A stretch of DNA of 64,000 nt from Nansenia antarctica (taxonomy: Eukaryota > Chordata > Actinopteri > Argentiniformes > Microstomatidae). The notes under the pieces are model-generated. The model was not told the origin of the DNA and did no database searches. It saw only the letters and a program-made list of their open reading frames with translations. Location of the stretch: positions 14,500,343-14,564,342 of the forward strand of contig OZ022351.1 in the NCBI GenBank assembly GCA_963989245.1. Direction: 5' to 3'. Each line of letters begins with the position of its first letter. Position 1 is the stretch's first letter. The translations under genes and the position numbers were made by a program. Positions 11,876 through 24,100 of the stretch are shown here, one piece after another.

Positions 11876-12718
11876 CACTACCCGTATGGGATACGTCATA
11901 CAGCGCGTCGGATTCAACGTCAATGAACGTCAACGTCAATGAACGTAAAAAAAAAGACACTTGTTGAGAGAAACAAAATGGTGTTGCTGTTTAAAAAAAA
12001 CATAAATAAATATGTTGTCCCAATTCATATCTTTTAAGTTCTCATCCTTGCATTAGAATTAGAGCAGTTAATAGTTTGATGGTATCATGTGGTAATGCTC
12101 TCTGAAAATAGGTGATAGATAGATTCATCCAATCACCTGCCAAGTATTTTTTGAAAGTACCTGCCCTTTTCCAAACAGCTTCCAATTAAGCTTTCCTAGA
12201 TGGTTGTGTGAAACAAACCACCTGAGTCAGGTTAGTAATGCTCCATCACATGTTTTAATCTGAAGCTTGATTTTAAAGCAACCCAACTTTAAAGCAACCC
12301 AATGTAAGTTTAGTTCTTTCACTCGTAGCTCGGGCTGTGGGGGTGCTAGAGGAGGGAGCCTCTAAGTCCCCTGAAGACGTACAAACAAACTGCACGTTGA
12401 TACGACCTTCCTAGCCGGAGATATGGCCACACTTTACAAAACTCCCTTTTTTTTTTTTTTTTTTTTTTTGCTATTTTAAAAAATAATAATCGCAAATTAA
12501 TCGCAATCGCGATATCTGTCCAAATAATCGCAATTCGATTTTTTCCCCGAATCGTGCAGCCCTAGCAGTGAGGTAGGGAGCCTAGCGGTGGCGGAGCGGT
12601 TGGCGGTAGTGAGAGAGAGGGAATCCATGGTTTGTGATTGCATAACTGTGGAGGTGTATCTATCTGAATATCTGTAGAATCAGTGGGCCTGGAGGAGCCT
12701 GTTAGAGCAGGAGGAGAG

Positions 12719-12741
12719 AGTGAGGGAGGGGGAGAGAGGGA

Positions 12742-12826
<85 letters not shown>
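12719..12826. repeat. (GA)n microsatellite, about 100 bp
   Basis: Long GA tract introduced by GGAGA repeats. Confidence 0.95.
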
Positions 12827-12827
<1 letters not shown>

Positions 12828-13875
12828 CTCTGGGAGAGGACAACCTGCCAAGAGCCCTGTCTGTCTCCAAGACACAGAGATATAGCCTAGTGGCAGAGAT
12901 TCCAATCGCTCACGCAAGATCAGACAAGCAGCCCAATTGCGCCATGTTAATGTGTGTTTGATAACAACAGGCACTTTAGGCTTCCGGGGACGTTTCACTC
13001 GACGGGCGGCCGCGAGTGTCAGACTAGAGACTTAGAGAAACCCATTCAGATGACCCATCTTCCTGTTTCTTCGGTTTTACAGAAACTGTCACGAGATGAA
13101 TCCACTTTCAACCTCTGTAGACTTCGGGGAGAGAGAGAGAGTTCGGCGGGGAAGTTTAATGTTAAAAGAAGTTGAATGTTAAAGCAGGTTCAAACAGAGA
13201 GCGAAAGAATGTGCGTGCAAAAGTCGCTCCGCGGCATTCCATGGCAAGCACTAGAGAAGGTGGGAGGAAATCACCTGAGGCTTTACAAGAGGAAGTCCGA
13301 CAACAAAAGCCAGGAAATTAACTTCATTCAGATGTCTCTAAAGGGTCCCCGGCTCCACCAATTAACACATTCCAGAGTCCTGTGATGGGAGCTGGCTCGG
13401 CAATGGATTCATCACTCTGGCCCATTATTGGGCACTGACTGGGCAAGGGGTTCTGGTCAGGAGACAGTGTGAGGGGGGGGGTTGCCGGGGGTACAATGGC
13501 TCACTTTTTCTCGGACCAGTGGAGGGGGTCGGGGGCAGGGTGTGTGGGGGGGGGGGGGGGGGTCTCCCATTAGTCACCCCATTACACACTACTTCCAGGC
13601 AGCCCATGAGTGAGGGTCCAATGATAGCCTGAAAATGGACATCAAGGGACTTTCCAGATCACTGACTGGATGTGTCACTATACACACAGTCCACTAAGAT
13701 CCTAAGGAATTTAGCTACCAGTTTCCCGGTTTTTTTCTTTCTTTTTCTGCATTAAGGCCTAGTTACTTTTCTCAGTTGTGGCGAACACAGACATGCCAAT
13801 GTCATACTAAACTCCTGCAAATACAGTACAGCAGTTGTTTAGGAGATGTGGTGCCTACAGCAGTCTGGGCAGTGT

Positions 13876-13920
<45 letters not shown>

Positions 13921-14090
13921 TGTTAATGGCTGCCATTGTCTCTGGAACCGACAACAATTGAGTGAACAGCACCTGCCATCAGCCTCACAGTTTCCCCGTT
14001 AATCACCATGGGTGACCCAAATGAGCCAGGCAAGCGGAAGAGCTCCAGACACAGTTCCACCCCCCCCCCCCCCCCCCCATGTGCCACATG

Positions 14091-14133
<43 letters not shown>

Positions 14134-15107
14134 AAGGATCACTCCACTGAACATTCCACACGTACAATAATATACAGCGCCGCCCCCCCTTCCCCTCCTA
14201 GTCTGTTGAGTTTCTGTTGGTGTAGGTTTCAACCCAAGTCTGCATCTGATCTAATTGTTGCCATGTTGGTGAAATCTGAGCCACGGGAGGTGCTTGTGAA
14301 AGATTATTATGGGCGGGAGAGGATAAAACACAGCTTGTAAAAAAAAAAGGCAATCGTTTAAAAATATACCTGATTTACGGCCTGGAGTTATTGAATGTAA
14401 AAACACTGTACTGAAAGGAGCCCCGAGGAGTTGTGGATCGGTTCCCTTGAAGCCTCCGAGCCAAACCCTCCAGGTCTTACAACTCCCACCTCCGTTCTGC
14501 AGGGGGAGAGGACTCGGGAGAGGAGGTCACTGACTGAGAGGTCTGTGGTATTTAGTTCATTATTGCTCTGGAATGAGTCAATAATGTCGAGGAATTCACC
14601 TCCTTTTTCCAAAACGGAGAGAGTTAACCCAGATGGCGCTTTAGCACGCGGCGTGTTTGGCCCTTAATCTTCCATGTTTACGTGACGGTGGTGGTGGTGG
14701 TGGGAGACATTCTCTGAGGAGTGAGCGCATAGGAAAAGTTAATCCCAGGCAGGATAGCTGGATTGGTATACCCCTAAAATGAGGGGGGGGTTATTGGATT
14801 ATAAAAGGGCTGTGTATCGTTGCTAGTGATAATCACTGTTGCTTTGAATGGCGCCTAGAAACTCTGAAGAAACCCCTTATGTAATGGCTCAGTCAAACTC
14901 TGTGGTCCAAACATCACACCTCCAACTGTCAAAACCACTAGAGCAGATTGAACACTAATAGATGGGACTGCGGCTCATTTAGCTAACTGGATTGTAAACT
15001 GGCAGAGAGAGTGGAACATGAATGAACTAGGCCTAATAGAATGATTACGGGGTAAACATTTGAGCTGTGCTTTTTTCGGTTCTTTCTGTCCATTTCTCAC
15101 GTGCTTT
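12827..15107. other. No gene seen; several homopolymer and dinucleotide tracts
   Basis: Contains a G-run at 13540-13562, a GT tract at 13876-13920, a C-run at 14059-14078 followed by CA at 14093-14132, and a GGT run near 14687. No exon with plausible borders was recognised. Confidence 0.5.
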
Positions 15108-15300
15108 ATGAATGAATGAATGAATGAATGAATGAATGGTCTTTATTGTCATTAATACAGTACAGGTACCATACAACGAAATTTGGGAGAGGGGGGGCTC
15201 CCCTGGTGTTAGGAAAAAAAATACTAAAACAAGAAGGGAAAAGAGCTGGTTTACATAAATAAAGGCTATATCCACTATCCACTATACTATACTATACAAA
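15108..15300 (-). mobile_element. LINE 3'-end fragment
   Basis: Same 3' end as the LINE at 18719-20735: a (GAAT)n tail, then GGTCTTTATTGTCATTAATA, a GGTACC-containing block, GGCTCCCCTGGTGTTAGG and a GAAGGGAAAAGAGCTGGTTT block. It is a 5'-truncated copy in the same orientation. Confidence 0.8.
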
Positions 15301-17693
15301 TAAAACACTGTGCTGTACTTATCCTTATGAGACGACGGTGTCCTTCATGGTATGGCTGAAAACAAGAAAATAAGAAGTCTGTAGGTGAGGGAGTGGATAC
15401 TAGGGTTGGGCTAGTGTAAGATAATACTGTATACTGGGACAAATCTGCCAGTATGGTTTTCAATACGGTAAGAACTGAATTTCTGTGTAGTTTGTTAGTA
15501 AATCTGAACATGTTGGGGACTACTGTTCATACTGTAGTAGACACCTCAGTGATGATTTCAAAATCACTGATTATCAGGGCATGGACAACTAAGATCAAGT
15601 CTGGCAACCTGGTGTCACGTTGACATCTCTTCTGGTCAACCACAGGAAACAAACAGAATATGGTCATTGGTCACTAATTCAGGACTACATAGAAGGCTAA
15701 TTGTGTTTTTCAATCAGCTATCAATGGTGAGGCAGGTTTGGTTTCCATCACTAGCTATGGTGGCCACAGTGATGTAGGAACGAAGGAAAAGTGCAAGTAA
15801 AATATTACGAAGCAACAATTACAATAAATCATTTCACCTGAGCACTAGGAGAAGGGAGCGAAGCAATGGTTGGATTTAAAATGACTGATACAGAGGCATT
15901 ACCGTACACCAGGGCCTTTTGTTAGGAAGGTAAGAAGGATTTCGCCCCAAAACGAATACAATTCCACAACAGATATTTTATCACCCGATCCATCCCACTT
16001 CAGAGCTGCTACACTGAACAAACCGTGAAAAAAAAGTGTGTGACATTAAACAGACCTTTCTCTCGAAAAACACCCTGCTTCTTCTATCAACATCAGGCAC
16101 TCATACAGTTGCCTGGACACTGCCACCAGTTGGAATCTGTAACGCCCCCGCCCCATCTTATTGTCGACCAGATGACATTCACCAAGGCTACAGTCGGGAA
16201 GTACCATGAGGGCAATGTAGAGGGGGTGGTGATTGTGACATTCACATTATAACATTAAAGCAATTTTATCCCAACAAAGAATCCATGACATCTCACTGGT
16301 TCAACAGCTCACTGATCTCACCAGCTCATTTGGAGAAAGCAGTTGGTCAGTTAATTAGTCAGCTGTGTACCGCAATAGAGACTAGTCTGTGTTTGTCTCT
16401 TCAGATGAACCTCACCATACCTGGGATATAGGGATAAATGACCACATATTGACTGACATTATCAGATGAAATGAGCATTGAGGACCTCCTACCTCGACCA
16501 CCCACTCCCCTCCCCCTCCTTGCACCTGCTGCTCAGTCGCAGAAAGCCTCCCGGCCACACCCCACCCATCACCACTTCGTCAGCACACAAACCCATTCAC
16601 CCACCCCACACATTTATAAAGCACAACCACATAATCAAAGAACAGCTACCCTTTCACTGTGGGAATAGGCATCCGGGACACACTCTGATACTAGGACCCA
16701 CACAAAGGCAAGGAGGGGGTGTTCTCTCAGAGAAACTACTGGCTTCAATTCCACGGTAACAGAATGATGCTGGGATTGGATTTTTTTCGCTTTGTAACGT
16801 ACATGCCAAACAAAAACGCTTGATAACAAAGTTTAAGATTAAAACACAGACTTTGTGCAAATGCGCCACATGAAACACAGATGTTGGGGGATCATTTCTA
16901 AATTACACGAGGTCCCCAGATAATACTAATCCTGTCCAAATAGGGCTTTAGGGACGCCACACCATATGCGTCAGTGCACTCTTTAATGATGAAGACAAAT
17001 CCTGCAATGTCCTTTCTGTAGAAGTGTGCAACATCACATGTCAATGGATGTCACTTGCACTACATATTTGTGTGATTTTCTGGCTTGTTTTCCGCACACT
17101 GCATTCAACAACAATGACGTTTCCATTTATTGGAATGGATGAGGATGAGGACGTTGTTCTACATGGAACCCTTATAGGTTTTGTACAACCTGTGAATGTA
17201 GCCAATTCAATTTCGGTAATTATGTTAGCGATTTGAGTTGGTCATTCTGTTACAGATTTGGTAATTAAAACTAAACATGAACATGATCAATATCAGGAGA
17301 AACAGTATTAGTAAACAGAAACAGTAAAGTATTTAGTAGGTCTTGTTAACTTTCATTACCTTTGCTCCGAGTCATTAGGCAAAGAAAATAGAAAATAGCT
17401 TTCTCTCGAACACTTATGTGGGTTTTTGGTAAAACGTGGGAAGTGATTCTTACTATTTAGAGAAGCCAAACCATTTACAAAAAAACTAAATATAAAAGTG
17501 TTGATATTAGTTGACTGAGGTTTATTGTTGAACATTAAAGAGGTCTGATGTTTTCTGGAATACCTTCAAATATTTTTGAGATGTTTTCTCTTATTTCTTC
17601 CATAGGTTTGACCAGAAGTCAAAGCCTTTGCTTACCCCTATTCTTTTGATAGGGTTAACACATTTTTTTGACATCAATTCCCCTAAACATATA
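15301..17693. other. No gene seen
   Basis: Mostly unique, AT-leaning sequence. A short TAGGGTTGGGC motif at about 15401-15412 followed by a 'gtatactgggac' block resembles a degraded hAT end. No supportable exon. Confidence 0.45.
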
Positions 17694-17818
17694 GGGCCAG
17701 TTTCACAGACAAGGCTTAAGCCTAATCCTAGACTAAAAAGCATCTTCAATAGAGATTCTACATTGAAAGTGTGATGTAGCCCAGGACTAGCCTTAAGCCG
17801 TGTCTGTGAAACCGGCCC
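17694..17818. mobile_element. Palindromic MITE, 125 bp
   Basis: Inverted arms GGGCCAGTTTCACAGACAAG and, at the right end, TGTCTGTGAAACCGGCCC; GGCTTAAGCCTA and GCCTTAAGCC are also mirrored. Flanked by ATA on both sides (17691-17693 and 17819-17821), consistent with a 3-bp target duplication. No coding capacity. Confidence 0.8.
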
Positions 17819-17821
17819 ATA

Positions 17822-18718
17822 GACTTTATTTGATGCCCAATTTAATATGCTCTAATAACTTCACATTGTATGTCCTTTTATAAGGCACTACCCCGAGGAA
17901 TCCAGGAAGTCTAGAGTCTGCTCTGCTGTGCTCTGGCTGGGATCCTCTGGTGACACTGGAGTGAGTGCTGATGTTAAACAAATGAGCCCAGCCACAGTGA
18001 GGAGAGACAGGAGATCGGAAAGGTACTTACTTCAGCAATCATCACACCACACTAAAGCAGACCTGGCCCACTAAACAGACGGAGCCTGTGTGCGATGCTG
18101 CCCCTGGGAGCCAGACACATTAACCTCCGTGATGCTCAGCCTGACACACTGTAAGTAACAACCTATGTTTTCACTTTTCACATTCTCTCACTCTCACACA
18201 CACACACACACACACCATTAGCAGAGGAAACTCCGTTTCAAACTTACCGCCAAGCAGGCCTTTCGTGTGATACGTAGATCAATGTAGTACACGATTCCTC
18301 AAAGGAAACTGAACACTTCACAGCATTCACTGTATCTGACACCTCGTTAGCGTCAAGTGTATGGGCATATAGCCAAGTTCAACTGAGGACATCTCCCTAG
18401 CAACAGAAGTGGGATAGGCCTATTCAGTTTGCCACTTTATTAGTGGTCAGTTATGGCACATCATCTTCCCTAACATTTGTCTCTAGCCAAGTGGTTTATT
18501 GGCTATGGGCTATTGCAATAAGACGAGTTCCAAAGTGATGGACAAAGCTTTAAGTACCTTTCAATCAAGATATTGGAGCAGAAGGAAAGGGGGGAATTAT
18601 TTGCTTGCCAGGCGAGATAAACAAAGAGAGATCCATGCACCAAATGAAGCAGCAACTACAGTAGCCGCATCATGTCTGTGCCAATTCTACCAGCAGGTGC
18701 CCAGGTGTGGTACCAGTT
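17822..18718. other. No gene seen; short CA tract
   Basis: Unique sequence with a short (CA)n at 18196-18215. Nothing coding is supportable. Confidence 0.45.
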
Positions 18719-20735
18719 ATGAATGAATGAATGAATGGACTTTATTGTCATTGCTACAGTACAGGTACCAAACAACGAAATTTAGGAGGGGTGGCTCCCC
18801 TGGTGTTAGGAAAGGGGGAAAAAAACACTTTTAGAAAAAAAATCACAAGAAGGGAAGGAGCTGGTTTACATAAATAAAGGCTATGTACACAATCCACTAT
18901 ACTGTACTGTACAGACAGACGACTAGGGTTGTCATATTGCACAATAGTATTATTCCACATTTATTTAAAGTGTCGCAGTTTGTAGGCTTGAAATGTACAT
19001 GTTTGTGCCTCAGCACTACACCTGATTTTTGTTTTCAGTCCAGCAGCTGCCATCAATCCGTCCAGACTGTCCAGGGCCCAGAACTTAGGTCTTTGCTGTG
19101 TTCAGGGCCTGGACGGCCCTGTGGTAGAAGCTGTTCTTCAGTCTGTTTGTCCTTGCGGCCAGGGTCCTGAACCGCCTTTTCGAGGGCAGCCTGGTAAAGT
19201 GTTCGTACCCAGGGTGGGTCGGGTCCCTGGAGATCTTGGAGGCCTTCCTGAGACAGCGTGTGTTGTACAGCTCTTCCAGAGAGGGGAGGGGGGCGCCGGT
19301 GATCTTCTGTGCTGTTCTCACGACTCTCTGTAGCGCATTTCTCTCCGCTGTTGTGCAGCTGGAGAACCAGTTGCAGATGCCGTAGGTGAGGATGCTCTCC
19401 ACTGCGCCGCGGTAGAAGGTCACCAGTATCTCCTGCTTGCTGTGTTCCTTCCTGAGGACTCTCAGGGTGTATAGCCGCTGTTGTGCCCTCTTGATGGTGG
19501 CTTTTGTGTTGTCCTTCCAGGTCAGGTCATCCCGCATGTGCATCCCCAGGAATCGGAGGGTCGAGACTCTCTCCACACTCTCTCCGTCGATGAGCAGGGG
19601 CTGGATCTCGGACTTTTTCCTCCTGAAGTCTACGATGATTTCCTGGGTCTTTGACTTGTTCAGCAGCAGGTTGTTAACCTTGCACAGCTTGCTCAGTTGC
19701 TCTACCTCATCCCTGTACGCCGCCTCGTCCCCCCCCGAGATGCATCCCACCACGGTGGTGTCGTCTGCAAACTTGACGATGGAGTTGCTGGGGTGGACGG
19801 GGGTGAAGTCGTAGGTGTAGAGGTTGTAGAGGATGGGGCTTAGCACGCAGCCCTGTGGGGACCCAGTGCTGAGTCTGAGGGCTGTGGAGGTGTGGGGGCC
19901 CACCCGCACCCTCTGGGGGCGGTCGGTCAGGAAGTCCTTGATCCACGCACATATAGAGTGTGGTAGACCCAGGTCTAGTAGTTTGGTCACTAGCCTGTCT
20001 GGAAGGATGGTGTTGAAGGCGGAGCTGAAGTCCACGAAGAGCAGTCTCGCGTAGCTGTTTCCCCTCTCCAGGTGGGATAGAGTGGCGTGGAGAGTCGTCG
20101 TGATGGCGTCCTCTGTGGACCTGTGGGCTCTGTAGGCGAACTGGTATGGATCCAGGTTGGGCGGGAGGCGTGCGAGTATGTGGGCCCGGACTAGTTTCTC
20201 GAAGCACTTCATGATGATTGGTGTGAGTGCCACCGGGCGGTAGTCGTTTAGGCAGCTCACCGTGCTTTTCTTCGGGACTGGGATGATAGTTGAGGTTTTC
20301 AGGCAGGGTGGGATGGTGGCCTGGGACAGGGACTGGTTGAAGATGTTGGTGAAAACCCCGGCCAGATGGTCGGCGCAGTCTCTCAGCACCCGTCCCAGGA
20401 CGCCATCCGGCCCCGAGGCTTTCCTGGGGTCCACCGCCTTCAGTACGCGTCTCACTTCATGCTCTGTGAGGGTGAGGCTGCTGAGAGCTGGAGAGAGTGG
20501 TGTTTGTGTTGTGGTTACCTCCGTTCGCCCCTCGTCGAACCGGGCGTAGAAGGTGTTCAGCTTTCCCGCCAGCAGGGGGTCGTCCTCTGCGGCTGTGAGC
20601 CTGTTGGCTCTGAAGTTTGTCATCTGCTGAACCCCCTGCCACATCCGCCTGGAGTCGTTGCTCAGGAGGCATTCCTCAATCTTCTCTTGCCCGTGCCAGT
20701 GAGGGGGGGGGGGGGGTTGGCACTGATGCAAGCAG
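18719..20735 (-). mobile_element. 5'-truncated LINE (CR1/L2-like non-LTR retrotransposon)
   Basis: Minus-strand element. Its 3' end is a CATT repeat tail at 18719-18736 preceded by a 3' UTR (18737-19084) shared with fragments at 15108, 37446 and 57541. The ORF2 end lies at 19085-20731. The 5' part, including any endonuclease, is missing and the open frame begins near a 14-bp G-run at 20703-20716. A target duplication was not found. Confidence 0.9.
19085..20731 (-). CDS. LINE ORF2 fragment: reverse transcriptase and C-terminus
   Basis: A 548-codon open frame without stop or frameshift. It would copy the element's RNA at a nicked chromosomal target (target-primed reverse transcription). RT motifs in order: KASGPDG at about residues 104-110, LNDYRPVALTPIIMKCFEKL at 161-180, the first catalytic Asp in FVDFSSAF (Asp234), GSPQGCVLSPILYNLY at 290-305, the catalytic pair FADD (321-324), LLLNKSK at 356-361 and FLGMHM at 394-399. 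The usual N-terminal endonuclease is absent and the first codon of the open frame is TTG, not ATG, so this is a truncated piece rather than a functional gene. The intact frame suggests a fairly recent insertion. Clade placement by eye only. Confidence 0.88.
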   Translation of the reverse strand: MHQCQPPPPPHWHGQEKIEECLLSNDSRRMWQGVQQMTNFRANRLTAAEDDPLLAGKLNTFYARFDEGRTEVTTTQTPLSPALSSLTLTEHEVRRVLKAVDPRKASGPDGVLGRVLRDCADHLAGVFTNIFNQSLSQATIPPCLKTSTIIPVPKKSTVSCLNDYRPVALTPIIMKCFEKLVRAHILARLPPNLDPYQFAYRAHRSTEDAITTTLHATLSHLERGNSYARLLFVDFSSAFNTILPDRLVTKLLDLGLPHSICAWIKDFLTDRPQRVRVGPHTSTALRLSTGSPQGCVLSPILYNLYTYDFTPVHPSNSIVKFADDTTVVGCISGGDEAAYRDEVEQLSKLCKVNNLLLNKSKTQEIIVDFRRKKSEIQPLLIDGESVERVSTLRFLGMHMRDDLTWKDNTKATIKRAQQRLYTLRVLRKEHSKQEILVTFYRGAVESILTYGICNWFSSCTTAERNALQRVVRTAQKITGAPLPSLEELYNTRCLRKASKISRDPTHPGYEHFTRLPSKRRFRTLAARTNRLKNSFYHRAVQALNTAKT

Positions 20736-20886
20736 TCAGGACAGCTGAGGGATGTGGAATATTCCTTGTCAGAGGGAGGGAATAGTCTTAAGAACTAACT
20801 CCTACATCAAAGGGGTGTGGTCATTTCGTGCCAAACAAGTTTAACAAGCTTTGACTGTCGTCCCTGTGTCTCTCTCTGCTGTCACT

Positions 20887-21180
20887 AGGGTTGGGCACCG
20901 AAAACCAGTACCAATAAGGTACCGGTGGTACCTACCGGACCGAATTGCAACGGAGATTTCGGTACCTCTCTCTCCACCCCTGGTGCTCCGAAATGGACGT
21001 TACACGCAACAGTCAACCGCTTCCCCAACAGGACCCCCCGCCACCCCAAGAAAAAGGAATTATTACGGACGTAGACCCCAAACATCTGACAAGCAAGCAA
21101 GCAGGCTAAAATACCTAAACCGAACCTAATACCTAAAAATACCTATACCTAAGTATAGGTAAAAATACCTATACTTGACA
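20887..21180. mobile_element. Fragment with hAT-like left end TAGGGTTGGGCACCGA
   Basis: Starts TAGGGTTGGGCACCGAAAAC, a recurrent fish hAT end, and is followed by GGTACC-rich sequence. The block GAATTATTACGGACGTAGAC to GCTAAAATA at 21056-21112 recurs in similar form at about 60698-60750. A matching right end was not found. Confidence 0.5.
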
Positions 21181-24100
21181 CACAATTTGACATGCTTTGA
21201 TGAATTTCATATTTTACACAAAAGGAGGATGAAAGCACTAATTGATTGAACTCAAAGGGGCACAGTTCAATACTGTCTGGCCTGCCTAACCAGTAACACA
21301 ACATCCAAGCCTTCTTATTCTATCCCAGCTATAGACAAGTAATCACCTTTAAAACCTTACAACTTACCTAATCCTGAACACCATTAACACCACACCATTG
21401 GGGTCATTAGGTTAATGTAGTAATAAAAAAAAAAGAGTCCACTTAATATAAACAGAAAGGACAGCAGCGTATTTTCAAGGCAGGCTTAGTGATATGTATG
21501 AAGGGATCAGGCTGAGGGTGACACCCACACACACCACCTCCAAATGTGTCCTGGTCACTGCAGCAAGGAAGGAAGGCCACTGGGTCCAGATTAGCCCAGA
21601 TCTGAGGCGGCAGCACTCCACAGAAGAGGATGGGGAGCTCAATGAGGGGATTAATACACATGGATATAGACTGTACGCTCCTGTTGAGGAAACCCTGCAA
21701 CACCAAATGTCGTCCCGGCATAGCTTGTTTACGGGCCAAGGCAAGTGTCTCCAACTTTCCATTAGGTAACACAGCCACTGGACAGAAGGTCAGACGTCGG
21801 GGTCAACTAAAAGGACACCGGCCCTCAGCTCTTACTCCAGGGCATCCCTGGCATGTAGGAGATTATGTTACCATAACACTGAGAGTTGTATGCCATGTTA
21901 CTGTGAGGGCATGTTCAACTATTGACACCTATAGTCTGCATCTTTCCACACACACACACACATCAACCTTTTTAGACGCACTTAAAATGGCAATAAAAAT
22001 ATATATATATATTGTTTTTTACTTAACACTTGGAGCGCAGCGCTGTTTCACCTACTTATAGCGTGCCCTAGGTGTCAAATGACCCCCCCACTCTTCACCA
22101 TGGGGGTCTGTGTACTGATCGCTGGATGGCGATGTCACACAAGAAGAGAAAAATGACATATTCACTACCTCTAAGAATGCATAATGTTCGTATGCACATA
22201 GAAGCAGGGAAATTATTAGCGCAACCTGATATGAATAAGCATCAGTCGGCTGAAAACAAACAATGGAAGAAATTCAATTATATATATATATATAATGTAT
22301 GTCATGTAATCAAATTTCAAGTGTGTTTGTCACATGCTAGAACGTTTTTTTCATTCAAAAAGAAAGTAAATATATATTTACAACAGAGCTGTAAATAGTG
22401 TTATTCTTGCACAATACATTGCACCCACCCAGCCAAATACTACAGCAAATACACAGAAACACAGAGCAAAAACGCTTTATACTAGCTAGATTTTGAAAAT
22501 GTAAGGATACTGGGTGGTAGAACGCACATATCTAGGAAAAGTCATGAAAGGTGGTTCCTGAATTTTAATTGAGTGCAAAGATAGAATTTTATTTTTACTC
22601 TTAACACCTCACAGTGTTAAGCGTCACAAAACTATGGGAAAAGTTTCAATTTCAGTAAAAAGACTGAAAGACACTTTGGAGCAGAGGCAAGTCTTGTGAA
22701 ACAGTCTTTTGATTTGAATAACAAATAGGAGGAACAGGTTTAGGCCAACTCCTCATTATTTAGTTCACAGACGCTAAAGCATTCAGGAGCCTTTCCAATA
22801 ATGGGAATATAGCAACACTTCCTGCACTGGACAAGAGGGAATAAGTTGCCTGAATGACATCTAGGCTACAGGTCAGTCAGTTTGAGAAAGACAATGCTAT
22901 TCAGGCCATCTTATTTCAACAGACCCCAATTTCCCCTAAAGAACATTGGGTGGCCAGCAAAACATGAGCCATGAAGAACAATTCTCCAATAGCCACGGTG
23001 GTGAGAGGAGATTTGGAGAGCAGCCTCGAGTTGAGGTTCATAGATCGAGGCAGGGGTTCAGCATGCTGCCTTTTGTTTGTGTGCCAGACCCTGTGTGCTC
23101 TTGGGAGCGCTAGCATTGGCCAGTGGCGTATCCACAATGGATCTGGTGGCTGGCGGTGCAGCAGAGGGTCCTGGGGGCTCATACATGGACAGGGCCCACA
23201 TCTAAAGGAGCTGTGTTCCACTAGGCCCGGCTCACACAATACCTCTCTGTTCCCTGGACCCAATGGTCAAGTTCAGCCTCTCTCTCTCTGTCCCTCTCCC
23301 TCGCTCCCCCCTCTTTCTCCACTAACCAAGGCAGAGAGGCCATCGATGGTCAATTAGATTACAGCCCAGAAGCTATGGAGGGAAAGCTTCAAAAAGAAGC
23401 GAGAAAGAGCGGCATTGTTACAAACTAATCCCGATGACCCAGGAAACAGAGAGGAAGCAATAGAGAGAGGAAAAAATGTCGGGGTTGAAACAAGCAATCT
23501 AGTCACCGTTTGTGTGAGTGTGGGGAGGGAGAGGAATGCAAGAAGAGAGCTCTCCAGTTAGTTGCAGAATGCAATCAGTAGGGTGGCGACCACGTATGCC
23601 CAATATTGCTTTCCTCCCCCTCCATCCACACACCCCCACTGCTTCCTGCTGTGCAGAGGCACGAACTGTTGGCTTAGCCTGTCTTCCAGTTAGTCTTCTC
23701 CTTCTACAACAGGGCAGATGGGAGAAAACTCACCCAGGGCTCATTTAAATTCAACCAAACTCAAGTGACCACCCCTGCTTACTCTACCCCACCCCCACAA
23801 CAACCTCAGTGAGCTGCATGGTCTCTCACTTAACCCCATCTACCCCCCCATCCCATTAACCCCAGCACAGTGGAGAGACTGCCATTTGTAGAAGGGTGGA
23901 AAAGGTTGTCACTCTACTTGCTAGTACAAAATCCTGCCATAAAGACCTGATGTCAAAGTAATAGGCTTTTAGACAATAATGCCCACTACAGACTCACCTA
24001 AACTGCTCACTGTTCTTGTAAAATCTTAATTGTATCTCAATGGTAGGCCACCGGTAAAATCATGGGCATTCCAGTGAAAAGTTCAAGGTCAACTCTAACA

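Larger units (their letters stand above)
11394..12564. mobile_element. hAT element, TAGGGCTGCACGATT ends, TSD GCAGTGAG
   Basis: The left end TAGGGCTGCACGATTAATCG and the right end ending ATCGTGCAGCCCTA are inverted repeats. The flanks carry a perfect 8-bp duplication GCAGTGAG at 11386-11393 and 12565-12572, diagnostic of hAT transposition. The interior has no transposase and contains a nested SINE fragment and a foldback MITE. A/T runs at 11485-11510 and 12448-12470 are internal. Confidence 0.9.

Noticed and set aside
12562..12998. Open frames of Arg-Glu and Ser-Leu repeats
   Set aside because: Artefact of the (GA)n tract at 12719-12826.
19121..20785. Plus-strand and other-frame ORFs over the LINE
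   Set aside because: Shadows of the minus-strand reverse transcriptase frame.
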